Shown here in pieces: positions 1 to 6,562 of a DNA stretch of 10,502 nucleotides. Position numbers and translations under genes: made by a program. A model generated the notes under the pieces. That model saw only the letters and a list, made by a program, of their open reading frames with translations, made no database searches and was not told the DNA's origin. Source of the DNA: Actinomycetota bacterium (GTDB lineage Bacteria; Actinomycetota; Humimicrobiia; Humimicrobiales; Humimicrobiaceae); contig JAGYMN010000042.1 in NCBI GenBank assembly GCA_018400395.1, positions 1-10,502 on the forward strand, read 5' to 3'. The first letter of the stretch is position 1; every line of letters begins with the position of its first letter.

Positions 1-2675
1 TTTAGCTCTACACAGTTTTCCATTGATTCCCTTACAATTTTTTCAACTTTTTTACAATCTGTTTCCCTTAGTTCAAGTACCAGCTCGTCATGGACATGGA
101 GAATAATATTACTATCAATATTTTTGGACCTTAGATCCTTATAAAGTTTTATTGTAGAAAGCTTCATAATGTCCGCTGCACTACCCTGGATAGGGGTATT
201 AACAGCAAATCTCTCGCCAAGACTCCTGAGCCTTCCGTTACTGCTCCCAAGTTCCCTTATGTATCTCTTCCTGCCAAAAATTGTTGTAGAGTAACCTTTA
301 CTTGAAGCACTTTCAATTAGACCTTTTAGATATCTGCCCACTTCGGGATATCTTTCAAAGTACCTCTTTATATATTCTGCCGCTTCCTCCCCACTTATCG
401 AGAGCCTGCTCGCAAGTCCGAATTCTGTCATACCATATATTATCCCAAAATTTACTGCTTTGGCTTTTCTTCTCAGATCTCCCGGGACATTTTCATAGTC
501 TACGTCGAATAATTCAGATGCTGTCCTGCTGTGGATATCTTCGTTTCTGTTAAAAGAGGCAATAAGGTTTTTATCCCCTGAGAGGTGTGCAAGTATTCTG
601 AGCTCTATCTGCGAATAGTCTGCTGTCATTAAAAGATCGTAGCCTCTCCCGGGTATAAAAGCCTTCCTTATCTGTTTTCCATATTCGGTTCTCACTGGTA
701 TATTTTGTAGATTCGGCTCACTTGAGCTTATTCTTCCGGTAGAAGTTCCCATCTGGTTGTAACTTGTATGTATTCTTCCATCATCATTATCAATAAGCTC
801 CGGAAGAACGTCAATATACGTATTCTTTAACTTGTTTTTTTCCCTGTATTCCAGTATCTTTCCTATTACAGGAGAGTTGCTCTCTATTGCCTTTAAGGTC
901 CCTGCATCAGTAGAGAGACCTGTTTTTGTCTTTTTAAGAGCAGGAAGCTGTAATTTTTCATACAGGACTTTTGATAGCTGCTGTGAAGAATTAATATTGA
1001 ATCTTTCTCCACACAATTTATATATTTCTTCTGTTAATCTTTTAATTTCTATATCATATTCTTTTATAAGCTTTTCGAGATAGCTTTTATCTATGCTCAC
1101 ACCCCTGTATTCAATTTCAGCAAGTATACCTATCAGCGGTTCTTCCAGCTTCCTGTATACATCCATAAGTCCGTTTTTTTCTATCAGATCAAGTAGTCTT
1201 TTTTCTATAATTTCAAAAACAGAAAGCCCTTTAAGCATTGCCTGGTTAATCTCCTGCTGCTTTTCTCTATTGCTCTCTTCAGTGAAGACAAGCCTCATCT
1301 GACTGTCCATATCCAGAGTCCCGGGCTCCTGGGAGCTTACACCCTGCTGAAATTCGATGTTTCCGATATCTATATTCAGAATATTTTTGGATATATCAGA
1401 TACATCTGCAGATGCCTTAACTGGATTAAGCAAAAGATACATTATTTCAAAATCATTTATAATACCCTTCATAACAATATGATATCTTCTCAGGAATTTC
1501 ATAGCCTGCTTCAGGTGTATTCCTGATTTTTTTATATCACTGTCCTGAAATATTCCCCTTAATGATTCTATTGTCTTTTTACTAGAAGGTAACCTGTCAT
1601 CGACAAGATACGCAAAAGAACCTCCGCAGTAAAGTACAATGCCCTCTGCTTCATGATTTATAAGCATTGTGGAAATGTATAACTTATTATCATTTTTTTT
1701 AATGACCTTTTCAATACCTGCATCCGCTACCATTAAAATAGGTTTTATTTCGGCGGCTTTTATGCCATTACTTCCATTATCTTTTTTTCTGAAATCGATT
1801 ATATCTTTATATTTGGGCAGCCTTTCAAGAAGTTTTTTAAATTCAAGCTGCTCAAAAATACCCTTTACATCTTCATAATTTATCTTCTTAAAACTGGTCT
1901 TAAAAATTTTCGGATCCACATCTATATCATCCTTTAATGTTGTCAGCTCTTTGCTGACAATAGCGAGGTCTTTATTTTCTACCAGTATACTTTTTACTTT
2001 ATCATTCTTAATAACATCAATATTATTATATATGTCTTCAAGACTACCAAATTCTTTTATAAGCTTTACAGCTGTCTTTGGACCAATACCGGGTACGCCT
2101 GGAATATTATCAGAGCTGTCGCCCATAAGAGCCAGCAGATCCCTTACTCTTTCAGGACCTACTCCCATTTTTCCCTCCACGTCTTCTCTATCATATATAA
2201 TAGTTTCAGTAATGCTTTTTTTGGAAGATAGCACTTTTACCCTGTCCGATACCATCTGCAGCATATCCTTATCACCTGTTACTATAATAATCTCGTCGTA
2301 TTCCCCGGAAGTGTTTCTTGTAATACTCGCAAGTAAATCATCAGCTTCCAGGCCTTCTTTTTCAACACAACTGATATTGAAAGCACACATCACCTCTTTT
2401 ATAAGGGGAAGCTGGCTGTAAAGCCCGTCAGGCATTTTCTTGCGGTGCATCTTGTACTTTTCAAACATCTCATGTCTGAAAGTGATACCTCTGCTGTCGA
2501 ATGCGCATATCACTATTTCCGGATTAAGATCTTCTATTAATTTCATAAACATGTTTGTAAAGCCCAGCACTGCATTTGTCATTACTCCCGAATATGTCGT
2601 TATAGAATCAGGAAGGGCATAAAAAGCACGGTAAGCAATATTATTTGAATCGATAAGAACCATTCTTTTTTTCAT
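1..2675 (-). CDS. polA: DNA polymerase I (3' end beyond the left edge)
   Basis: DNA polymerase I fills gaps and removes RNA primers in replication and repair. The window shows 891 codons from ATG at 2675 and no stop, so the last 15-20 residues of the family lie outside. The N-terminal 5' nuclease covers about residues 1-300, opening MKKRMVLIDSNNIAYRAFYA, with an EADD motif, TGDKD, and the helix-hairpin-helix GDSSDNIPGVPGIGPKTA near residue 185-200. The polymerase domain is intact: motif A DYSQIELR with Asp686, the O-helix RRKAKAVNFGIIYG with Phe743 and Tyr747, and motif C HVHDE with Asp863. The middle proofreading domain is degenerate. Where E. coli has Asp355/Glu357 this protein has roughly Thr336/Leu338, and where E. 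coli has NLKYD it reads HLKQA (residues 387-391). It should therefore lack 3'-5' exonuclease activity, as in Bacillus-type enzymes (inference). The ribosome binding site is weak (CCAGG, 5 nt before ATG). Confidence 0.97.
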   Translation of the reverse strand, partial: MKKRMVLIDSNNIAYRAFYALPDSITTYSGVMTNAVLGFTNMFMKLIEDLNPEIVICAFDSRGITFRHEMFEKYKMHRKKMPDGLYSQLPLIKEVMCAFNISCVEKEGLEADDLLASITRNTSGEYDEIIIVTGDKDMLQMVSDRVKVLSSKKSITETIIYDREDVEGKMGVGPERVRDLLALMGDSSDNIPGVPGIGPKTAVKLIKEFGSLEDIYNNIDVIKNDKVKSILVENKDLAIVSKELTTLKDDIDVDPKIFKTSFKKINYEDVKGIFEQLEFKKLLERLPKYKDIIDFRKKDNGSNGIKAAEIKPILMVADAGIEKVIKKNDNKLYISTMLINHEAEGIVLYCGGSFAYLVDDRLPSSKKTIESLRGIFQDSDIKKSGIHLKQAMKFLRRYHIVMKGIINDFEIMYLLLNPVKASADVSDISKNILNIDIGNIEFQQGVSSQEPGTLDMDSQMRLVFTEESNREKQQEINQAMLKGLSVFEIIEKRLLDLIEKNGLMDVYRKLEEPLIGILAEIEYRGVSIDKSYLEKLIKEYDIEIKRLTEEIYKLCGERFNINSSQQLSKVLYEKLQLPALKKTKTGLSTDAGTLKAIESNSPVIGKILEYREKNKLKNTYIDVLPELIDNDDGRIHTSYNQMGTSTGRISSSEPNLQNIPVRTEYGKQIRKAFIPGRGYDLLMTADYSQIELRILAHLSGDKNLIASFNRNEDIHSRTASELFDVDYENVPGDLRRKAKAVNFGIIYGMTEFGLASRLSISGEEAAEYIKRYFERYPEVGRYLKGLIESASSKGYSTTIFGRKRYIRELGSSNGRLRSLGERFAVNTPIQGSAADIMKLSTIKLYKDLRSKNIDSNIILHVHDELVLELRETDCKKVEKIVRESMENCVEL

Positions 2676-2746
2676 TTATACCTGGCTCACAATGTTTAGC
2701 ATATCTATATTTATGGATTTAAAATCAGAAAGTTTAAACTTAAATT

Positions 2747-2792
2747 AAAAATCAATATAAATTCGATCAATGTAACCCTGACGCAATAAAAC
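2747..2792. repeat. Imperfect duplicated two-block motif, copy 1
   Basis: Block one reads AAAAATCAATATAA (2747-2760) and block two CCCTGACGCAATAAAAC (2776-2792), separated by 15 nt. A second copy with the same block order lies at 2835-2875. Block one matches at 12 of 14 positions and block two at 14 of 17. The repeat is visible by direct reading. Its role is unknown, and the AT-rich block may owe part of its match to composition. Confidence 0.5.
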
Positions 2793-2799
2793 TTTATTC

Positions 2800-2825
2800 A
2801 TTATAAACAATATTTTTATATTATA
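2800..2825 (-). promoter_or_regulatory. Possible polA promoter -10 elements (two TATAAT hexamers)
   Basis: Reading the minus strand, perfect TATAAT hexamers occur at 2825-2820 and 2805-2800, about 145 and 125 nt upstream of the polA start. Neither has a good -35 hexamer at 16-18 nt (the best are TTATAT and TGTTAT). In such AT-rich DNA, TATAAT can arise by chance, so this is only a plausible site for polA transcription initiation. Confidence 0.25.
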
Positions 2826-2834
2826 ACATTAACT

Positions 2835-2875
2835 AAAAATTGATATAAGATAAAGAAGCCCTGATTCAATAAAGC
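2835..2875. repeat. Imperfect duplicated two-block motif, copy 2
   Basis: Block one reads AAAAATTGATATAA (2835-2848) and block two CCCTGATTCAATAAAGC (2859-2875), separated by 10 nt. It mirrors copy 1 at 2747-2792 in order and orientation, with a spacer 5 nt shorter. It lies upstream of both TATAAT hexamers with respect to polA, whereas copy 1 lies downstream of them. Confidence 0.5.
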
Positions 2876-3032
2876 CAATTCTTTAAAAGTACATTTTTTG
2901 AAATTGTCCTTTTATTATTTTTTACTTCTTCTCTTATAAATATTTTCTAAATAAGTATTTTGCAAAAATTGTTCAATGCTAATAAATATATATGATTTTT
3001 ACCCTGCAGCAGGCTGCTTAGAATATATTTTC

Positions 3033-3061
3033 TTGATTATAGCTTTGATAAATTGTATGAT
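3033..3061 (+). promoter_or_regulatory. Sigma-70-type promoter of tRNA-Leu
   Basis: A -35 hexamer TTGATT (3033-3038) and a -10 hexamer TATGAT (3056-3061) are separated by exactly 17 nt. The expected start, about 7 nt after the -10, falls at 3068-3069. That is only 2-3 nt before the mature tRNA 5' end at 3071. The hexamers are read directly from sequence; use as a promoter is inferred from the spacing and position. Confidence 0.7.
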
Positions 3062-3070
3062 TTTTATCGT

Positions 3071-3159
3071 GCCGAAGTGGCGGAATTGGCAGACGCGCTG
3101 GACTCAAAATCCAGTGGGCCGAGAGGTTCGTGCCGGTTCGATCCCGGCCTTCGGCACCA
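3071..3159 (+). tRNA. tRNA-Leu(CAA)
   Basis: A complete class II tRNA folds from the sequence. The acceptor stem is GCCGAAG (3071-3077) with CTTCGGC (3149-3155), and the D stem is GCG/CGC with GG in its loop. The anticodon stem is CTGGA/TCCAG around a seven-base loop with anticodon CAA at 3105-3107, which reads UUG leucine codons. A 17-nt variable region forms its own stem (GGGCC/GGTTC, two G-U pairs) around a GAGA loop, as expected for leucine. The T arm is GCCGG-TTCGATC-CCGGC, followed by discriminator A and an encoded CCA. It is the only plus-strand gene here, convergent with dapA and divergent from polA. Confidence 0.97.
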
Positions 3160-3164
3160 TTACA

Positions 3165-3199
3165 AAGATTAAAATATTTAAAAAGTTATTTAAAATCTT
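3165..3199. terminator. AT-rich inverted repeat between convergent tRNA-Leu and dapA, possible shared terminator
   Basis: AAGATT (3165-3170) pairs with AATCTT (3194-3199), and the stem can continue with about five A-T pairs after a small internal loop. It lies just after the tRNA and across the dapA stop codon, where a two-way terminator would be expected. The stem has almost no G-C pairs and no clean T tract follows on either strand, so support is weak. Confidence 0.25.
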
Positions 3200-4055
3200 C
3201 CAGGAATTTTACCAGTTTTTCCCTGTTTTCAGGTTTTAACCCGCAGAGGGGAAGGCGGAACACTTCTTTCAAATAACCTTTTAATGCCATTGCTGTTTTT
3301 ATCGGAATGGGATTCTGCTCAATGCACATCATTCTAAAAAGCGGCATCAGTTTATAATTTAGCTTTGCCATCATATCAAAATCCCCCCTCAGGCCCGATT
3401 GGACAAAATCATTCATATGGCCCGGGAAAAGATTGCTGGATACGCTTATTACTCCCCTTCCGCCCGCTGCAGTAAGAGGAAGGGTTATACTGTCATCTCC
3501 GGAGAGCACTGCAAAACTATCCGGTGTCTTCTCTATTATTTCCATCATCTGTATTATATTTCCGGACGCTTCCTTTACTCCGGCAATATTTGGATGAACG
3601 GCAAGCCTTACCATTGTATCTACCTCGATGTTCCTGCCTGTCCTGGAAGGTATATTGTATATTATATGGGGTATCTGCACACTGTCAGCGATTTTTATAT
3701 AATGCCTGTACAGACCTTCCTGGGTCGGTTTATTATAATAAGGTGCCACCTGCAATGTTGCATCTGCTCCAGCATTTTCGGCTGCTTTTGAAAGTTCTAT
3801 GGCTTCATCTGTATTGTTTGAACCGGCCCCTGCTATTACTTTGACTCTATTATTGACCTTCCTGCATGTATATTCTACAACTTTTATGTGCTCCTCCATT
3901 GTAAGGGTGGGGCTCTCACCGGTTGTACCAACAGGTACTATTCCATTGATGTTATTATCTATCTGAAATTCTATTAACCTCCCGAGGCTTTCAAGATCAA
4001 GGCTTCCATCATCATTGAATGGTGTCACAATTGCGGTAAAAACTCCTTTAAACAT
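3186..4055 (-). CDS. dapA: 4-hydroxy-tetrahydrodipicolinate synthase
   Basis: DapA condenses pyruvate with aspartate semialdehyde, the first committed step to diaminopimelate and lysine, in the cytoplasm. The 289-residue product has normal family length and aligns with E. coli DapA with the same numbering. The TTGE loop carries Thr44 and Thr45, Tyr107 is in APYYNKP, Tyr133 and Arg138 are in YNIPSRTG, and the Schiff-base lysine is Lys161 in GVKEASG. GVISV also sits at its usual place. Of the E. coli lysine-feedback residues, Ser48, His56, Asn80, Glu84 and Tyr106 are retained while position 53 is Met rather than His, so partial or altered lysine sensitivity is possible (inference). The ATG start follows a good ribosome binding site. 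It lies 113 nt downstream of pfkA without a clear terminator between them. Confidence 0.97.
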   Translation of the reverse strand: MFKGVFTAIVTPFNDDGSLDLESLGRLIEFQIDNNINGIVPVGTTGESPTLTMEEHIKVVEYTCRKVNNRVKVIAGAGSNNTDEAIELSKAAENAGADATLQVAPYYNKPTQEGLYRHYIKIADSVQIPHIIYNIPSRTGRNIEVDTMVRLAVHPNIAGVKEASGNIIQMMEIIEKTPDSFAVLSGDDSITLPLTAAGGRGVISVSSNLFPGHMNDFVQSGLRGDFDMMAKLNYKLMPLFRMMCIEQNPIPIKTAMALKGYLKEVFRLPLCGLKPENREKLVKFLEDFK

Positions 4056-4062
4056 AATACTT

Positions 4063-4069
4063 CACCTTT
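4063..4069 (-). promoter_or_regulatory. Ribosome binding site of dapA
   Basis: On the minus strand AAAGGTG lies 7 nt before the dapA ATG (4055-4053), which fixes this start. Confidence 0.8.
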
Positions 4070-4111
4070 AAGTAATAATTTTTATTCCTTTTATATATTA
4101 CCAATTCTAAT

Positions 4112-4141
4112 TATTTACCTGAAGTTCTCTTCCTGTATCAA
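4112..4141 (-). promoter_or_regulatory. Weak candidate promoter for dapA
   Basis: In the 113-nt pfkA-dapA spacer the minus strand has TTGATA (4141-4136) and TAAATA (4117-4112), 18 nt apart and about 60 nt before the dapA start. The -10 is poor and the spacer is AT-rich, so dapA may instead be read from the his-pfkA transcript. No riboswitch-like fold was seen in this short spacer. Confidence 0.25.
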
Positions 4142-4168
4142 ATATACCAGTTATAATCTGGGATTCAA

Positions 4169-5134
4169 TCACCTTGAAAGTATGTCCGTAAGGTTATAAA
4201 GGCTTTCGTCTATACCCTTTACTGTTTCAAAAATATCTTCAAATTTTTGGGTTATTATTTTCATTGCCTTTATTCCTACCATGCAGTCGCTTTTACCTTC
4301 GATCAAAAGATCTACGGATTTCTTACCAAATTCAGCTGCCAGCTTCCTGTCAAGAGCAGTCGGGGAACCGCCTCTCTGTATATGTCCGAGCACAGATACC
4401 CTGACTTCCCTTCCCACCAGTAGTTTTATTGACGAAGCTACCTCGCTCGCTCTGGCGGCTCCCTCTGCCACTATAACCAGTGTATGCCTCTTGCTGGCCC
4501 TGTTCTTTTTTATACTTTCTGCAATACCGATTATGTCAACTTTTTTTTCCGGAATAAGTATAAAATCTGCACCGCAGGCAAGGCCTGTATTTATGGCAAT
4601 AATACCTGAGTTCCTTCCCATAACCTCTATTACAAATATCCTGTCATGTGAGTAAGCTGTATCCCTTATTTTTGAAATTAGCCCTATTATGACATTAAGG
4701 GCCGTATCAAAACCTATACTGTAATCAGTACCGGGTATGTCATTGTCTATGGTAGCAGGGATTCCTATAACTTTTATTCCCTGTTTGTGCAGCTCGTGCG
4801 CCCCCCTGAAAGAACCATCCCCGCCTATCACTATGAGCCCTTCTATTCCGTTATTTTTCATATTTCCGATAGCTTCCTTCTGGCCTTCCCGGCATTTAAA
4901 TCTTTCAGATCTTGCCGAATAAAGAAATGTACCGCCCCTGTCAATGATGCCCCCAACGGATGCGGGATCCAGTACTATAAAGTTATTGTTTATAAGACCC
5001 TTGTAGCCTTCATAGAATCCATATATCTCGAGCCCTTTATAAATACCATATCTGGCAACTGCTCTTATTGCCGCATTCATGCCGCTGGCATCCCCGCCGC
5101 TTGTTATAACAGCTATCCTTTTTTTTACTCCCAA
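4169..5134 (-). CDS. pfkA: ATP-type 6-phosphofructokinase, TTG start
   Basis: Phosphofructokinase converts fructose 6-phosphate to the 1,6-bisphosphate in glycolysis. I place the start at TTG 5134, giving 321 residues opening MGVKKRIAVITSGGDASGMN, because AGGAGG stands 6 nt upstream and this length matches the family. An ATG at 5236 would add 34 residues unlike any PFK. Visible motifs are TSGGD (11-15), IGGDG (103-107, with Gly107, typical of ATP rather than pyrophosphate use), TIDND with catalytic Asp130, MGRNSG (172-177) and LGHIQRGG (249-256, His251 and Arg254). The residue before TIDND is Ala127, where E. coli and Bacillus have Gly and pyrophosphate enzymes have Lys. The stop of hisIE lies within its ribosome binding site, so the two are probably translationally coupled and pfkA belongs to the his transcript (inference). 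Confidence 0.95.
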   Translation of the reverse strand: MGVKKRIAVITSGGDASGMNAAIRAVARYGIYKGLEIYGFYEGYKGLINNNFIVLDPASVGGIIDRGGTFLYSARSERFKCREGQKEAIGNMKNNGIEGLIVIGGDGSFRGAHELHKQGIKVIGIPATIDNDIPGTDYSIGFDTALNVIIGLISKIRDTAYSHDRIFVIEVMGRNSGIIAINTGLACGADFILIPEKKVDIIGIAESIKKNRASKRHTLVIVAEGAARASEVASSIKLLVGREVRVSVLGHIQRGGSPTALDRKLAAEFGKKSVDLLIEGKSDCMVGIKAMKIITQKFEDIFETVKGIDESLYNLTDILSR

Positions 5135-5140
5135 ATATAT

Positions 5141-5146
5141 CCTCCT
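5141..5146 (-). promoter_or_regulatory. Ribosome binding site fixing the pfkA TTG start
   Basis: AGGAGG on the minus strand is followed by ATATAT and then TTG. It overlaps the hisIE stop codon TAG (5147-5145), so ribosomes ending on hisIE are placed directly at the pfkA start. Confidence 0.85.
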
Positions 5147-5771
5147 ATTTCCTCCTGGATGTAAGTTCGTCATAGATCTGCCCGGGATCAATATTTTTCT
5201 CTCCCATAAGGACAAGAAGATGGTATATAAGATCACTTATTTCATATATGATGTCTTCTTTTTTTTGATGTTTTGCGGCAAGTATTACTTCAATAGCTTC
5301 CTCTCCAAATTTTTTCAATATCTCATCAAGCCCCTTTTTATGCAGCGAAAAAGTATATGAACCCTTTGCGCCTTCCGTTATTCTTTTTTTTATCACATCA
5401 TTAAGACTTTTAATTATTTCACCCTTGCTAACAGGCTCCATCTTTTTGTCAAAATCAATATCCCTTTCAGGATCTGTAAGTGTACGGTAAAAACAGGTCC
5501 TGTTTCCTGTATGACACGCTGGCCCTTTTTGGTCTACAAGAATCAGGATGGCATCATTGTCACAATCATATTTTATGTCCTTTATGGTCTGTATGTTTCC
5601 CGATGTCTCACCTTTTTTCCAGAGCTTATTCCTGGACCTGCTCCAGAACCAGGTACTTCCTTCTTCCATGCTCTTTTTAAGGGAAACCCTGTCCATATAT
5701 GCGAGCATAAGGACTTCCCTGGTCCTGTAATCCTGTATAATTGCCGGTATTAGTGTTTTACCTTCTTCCAT
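5145..5771 (-). CDS. hisIE: Bifunctional phosphoribosyl-AMP cyclohydrolase / phosphoribosyl-ATP pyrophosphatase
   Basis: This fused enzyme does the second and third steps of histidine synthesis: the HisE part hydrolyses phosphoribosyl-ATP to phosphoribosyl-AMP, and the HisI part opens the purine ring. The 208 residues fit a HisI-HisE fusion. The HisI domain (about 1-105) shows LMLAYM, WFWSRSR, WKKGETSGN, the metal-site stretch YDCDND with Cys70, and CHTGNRTCFYR with Cys86 and Cys93. The HisE domain (about 115-208) shows KKFGEEAIEVILAAK with Glu157, Glu158 and Glu161, and YEISDLIYHLLVLM with Glu177 and Asp180. The ATG has an AAGGA site 7 nt upstream. It follows hisF after 32 nt and leads directly into pfkA. 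An A8 run within codons near 5259-5266 leaves the frame intact. Confidence 0.97.
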   Translation of the reverse strand: MEEGKTLIPAIIQDYRTREVLMLAYMDRVSLKKSMEEGSTWFWSRSRNKLWKKGETSGNIQTIKDIKYDCDNDAILILVDQKGPACHTGNRTCFYRTLTDPERDIDFDKKMEPVSKGEIIKSLNDVIKKRITEGAKGSYTFSLHKKGLDEILKKFGEEAIEVILAAKHQKKEDIIYEISDLIYHLLVLMGEKNIDPGQIYDELTSRRK

Positions 5772-5803
5772 ATAAATATCCTTATAAAACTTTATTTAAT
5801 AAA

Positions 5804-6562
5804 TCATAATCTGACATTAATCCCCTCAGCCCTTAGATACTCTTTAGCTTCCCTTATAGTATGCTGCCCGTAATGAAAAATTGAAGCAACAAGTACAGCA
5901 TCTGCACCTGCATACTTTATTACATCCCTGAGGTGGCTTAGTTTTCCTGCACCTCCGGATGCTATTACCGGAATATTTACCGCTGAAGAAACAGCTCCTG
6001 TCAGTTCAATATCATAGCCTTCTTTGGTTCCATCTTTGTCCATGCTTGTAAGGAGTATTTCTCCTGCTCCAAGCTTTTCTGCTTCCACAGCCCATTCCAC
6101 AGCATCCTTACCGGTAGGTGTTCTTCCCCCGTTTAGAAACACTTCCCAGTAGTCTTTTCTGCAGTATTTTGCATCTATAGCTACAACTATACACTGGCTG
6201 CCGAATATTTCTGCCGCATTTTCTACAAGCGAATGATCGTTAAAAGCAGAAGTATTTATTGATATTTTATCAGCACCTTTTTTTAGAATCTCCCTTATAT
6301 CATCTATGCTTTTTATTCCCCCCCCTATTGTATAGGGAATGAACACTTTTTCTGATGTTCTGCTGGCAAGCTCAACTACAGTTTTCCTGTTCTCATGTGA
6401 TGCAGTTATGTCAAGAAATACAATCTCGTCTGCACCCTCCCGGTCATAAAAAGCTGCAAGCTCTACGGGGTCGCCTGCGTCTCTGAGATTAATAAAACCG
6501 ATACCCTTGACCACCCGGCCCCTATTTACATCAAGACATGGTATTATTCTCTTGGTTATCAT
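5804..6562 (-). CDS. hisF: Imidazole glycerol phosphate synthase, cyclase subunit
   Basis: HisF uses ammonia passed from HisH to turn PRFAR into imidazole glycerol phosphate and AICAR, linking histidine and purine synthesis. The 252-residue beta/alpha barrel has family length. The two catalytic aspartates stand at their canonical places: Asp11 in IIPCLDVNRGRVVKG and Asp130 in VVAIDAK. The phosphate-binding loops IGGGI (79-83), LLTSMDKDGT (170-179) and ASGGAGK (201-207) are present. The start ATG overlaps the hisA stop as ATGA, with GGAAG 6 nt upstream inside hisA, so translation is likely coupled. HisH, its obligate partner, lies one gene upstream. Confidence 0.98.
   Translation of the reverse strand: MITKRIIPCLDVNRGRVVKGIGFINLRDAGDPVELAAFYDREGADEIVFLDITASHENRKTVVELASRTSEKVFIPYTIGGGIKSIDDIREILKKGADKISINTSAFNDHSLVENAAEIFGSQCIVVAIDAKYCRKDYWEVFLNGGRTPTGKDAVEWAVEAEKLGAGEILLTSMDKDGTKEGYDIELTGAVSSAVNIPVIASGGAGKLSHLRDVIKYAGADAVLVASIFHYGQHTIREAKEYLRAEGINVRL

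Larger units (their letters stand above)
2676..3032. other. AT-rich gene-free spacer between polA and the tRNA-Leu promoter
   Basis: This stretch has no credible coding region on either strand: stops are frequent in all frames and no start with a ribosome binding site opens a long frame. It must carry the polA promoter and leader on the minus strand. Visible content is an imperfect duplicated two-block motif (2747-2792 and 2835-2875), two TATAAT hexamers on the minus strand, and a small G+C island at 3002-3018 with a GCAG/CTGC inverted repeat. Nothing else was recognised. Confidence 0.6.

Noticed and set aside
1951..2421. 156-codon plus-strand reading frame inside polA
   Set aside because: It is antisense to the conserved 5' nuclease domain; its Ser/Ile/Leu-rich composition is what antisense of an AT-rich gene gives.
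3002..3018. CTGCAGCAGGCTGC inverted repeat upstream of the tRNA as a terminator for leftward transcripts
   Set aside because: The stem is four pairs and is followed on the minus strand by AGGGTAAAAA rather than a T tract. It also sits just ahead of the tRNA -35 element without a consistent role.
3140..3159. tRNA-Leu 3' end as an integration (att) site
   Set aside because: No repeated copy of the tRNA 3' segment, integrase or phage-like gene is present in the window.
2976..3239. 87-codon plus-strand reading frame covering the tRNA-Leu
   Set aside because: It runs straight through a well-folded tRNA gene and into the dapA 3' end, so it is not a protein gene.
4147..4161. CCAG-7 nt-CTGG inverted repeat just after pfkA as a possible terminator
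   Set aside because: The stem has only four pairs and no T tract follows on the minus strand.
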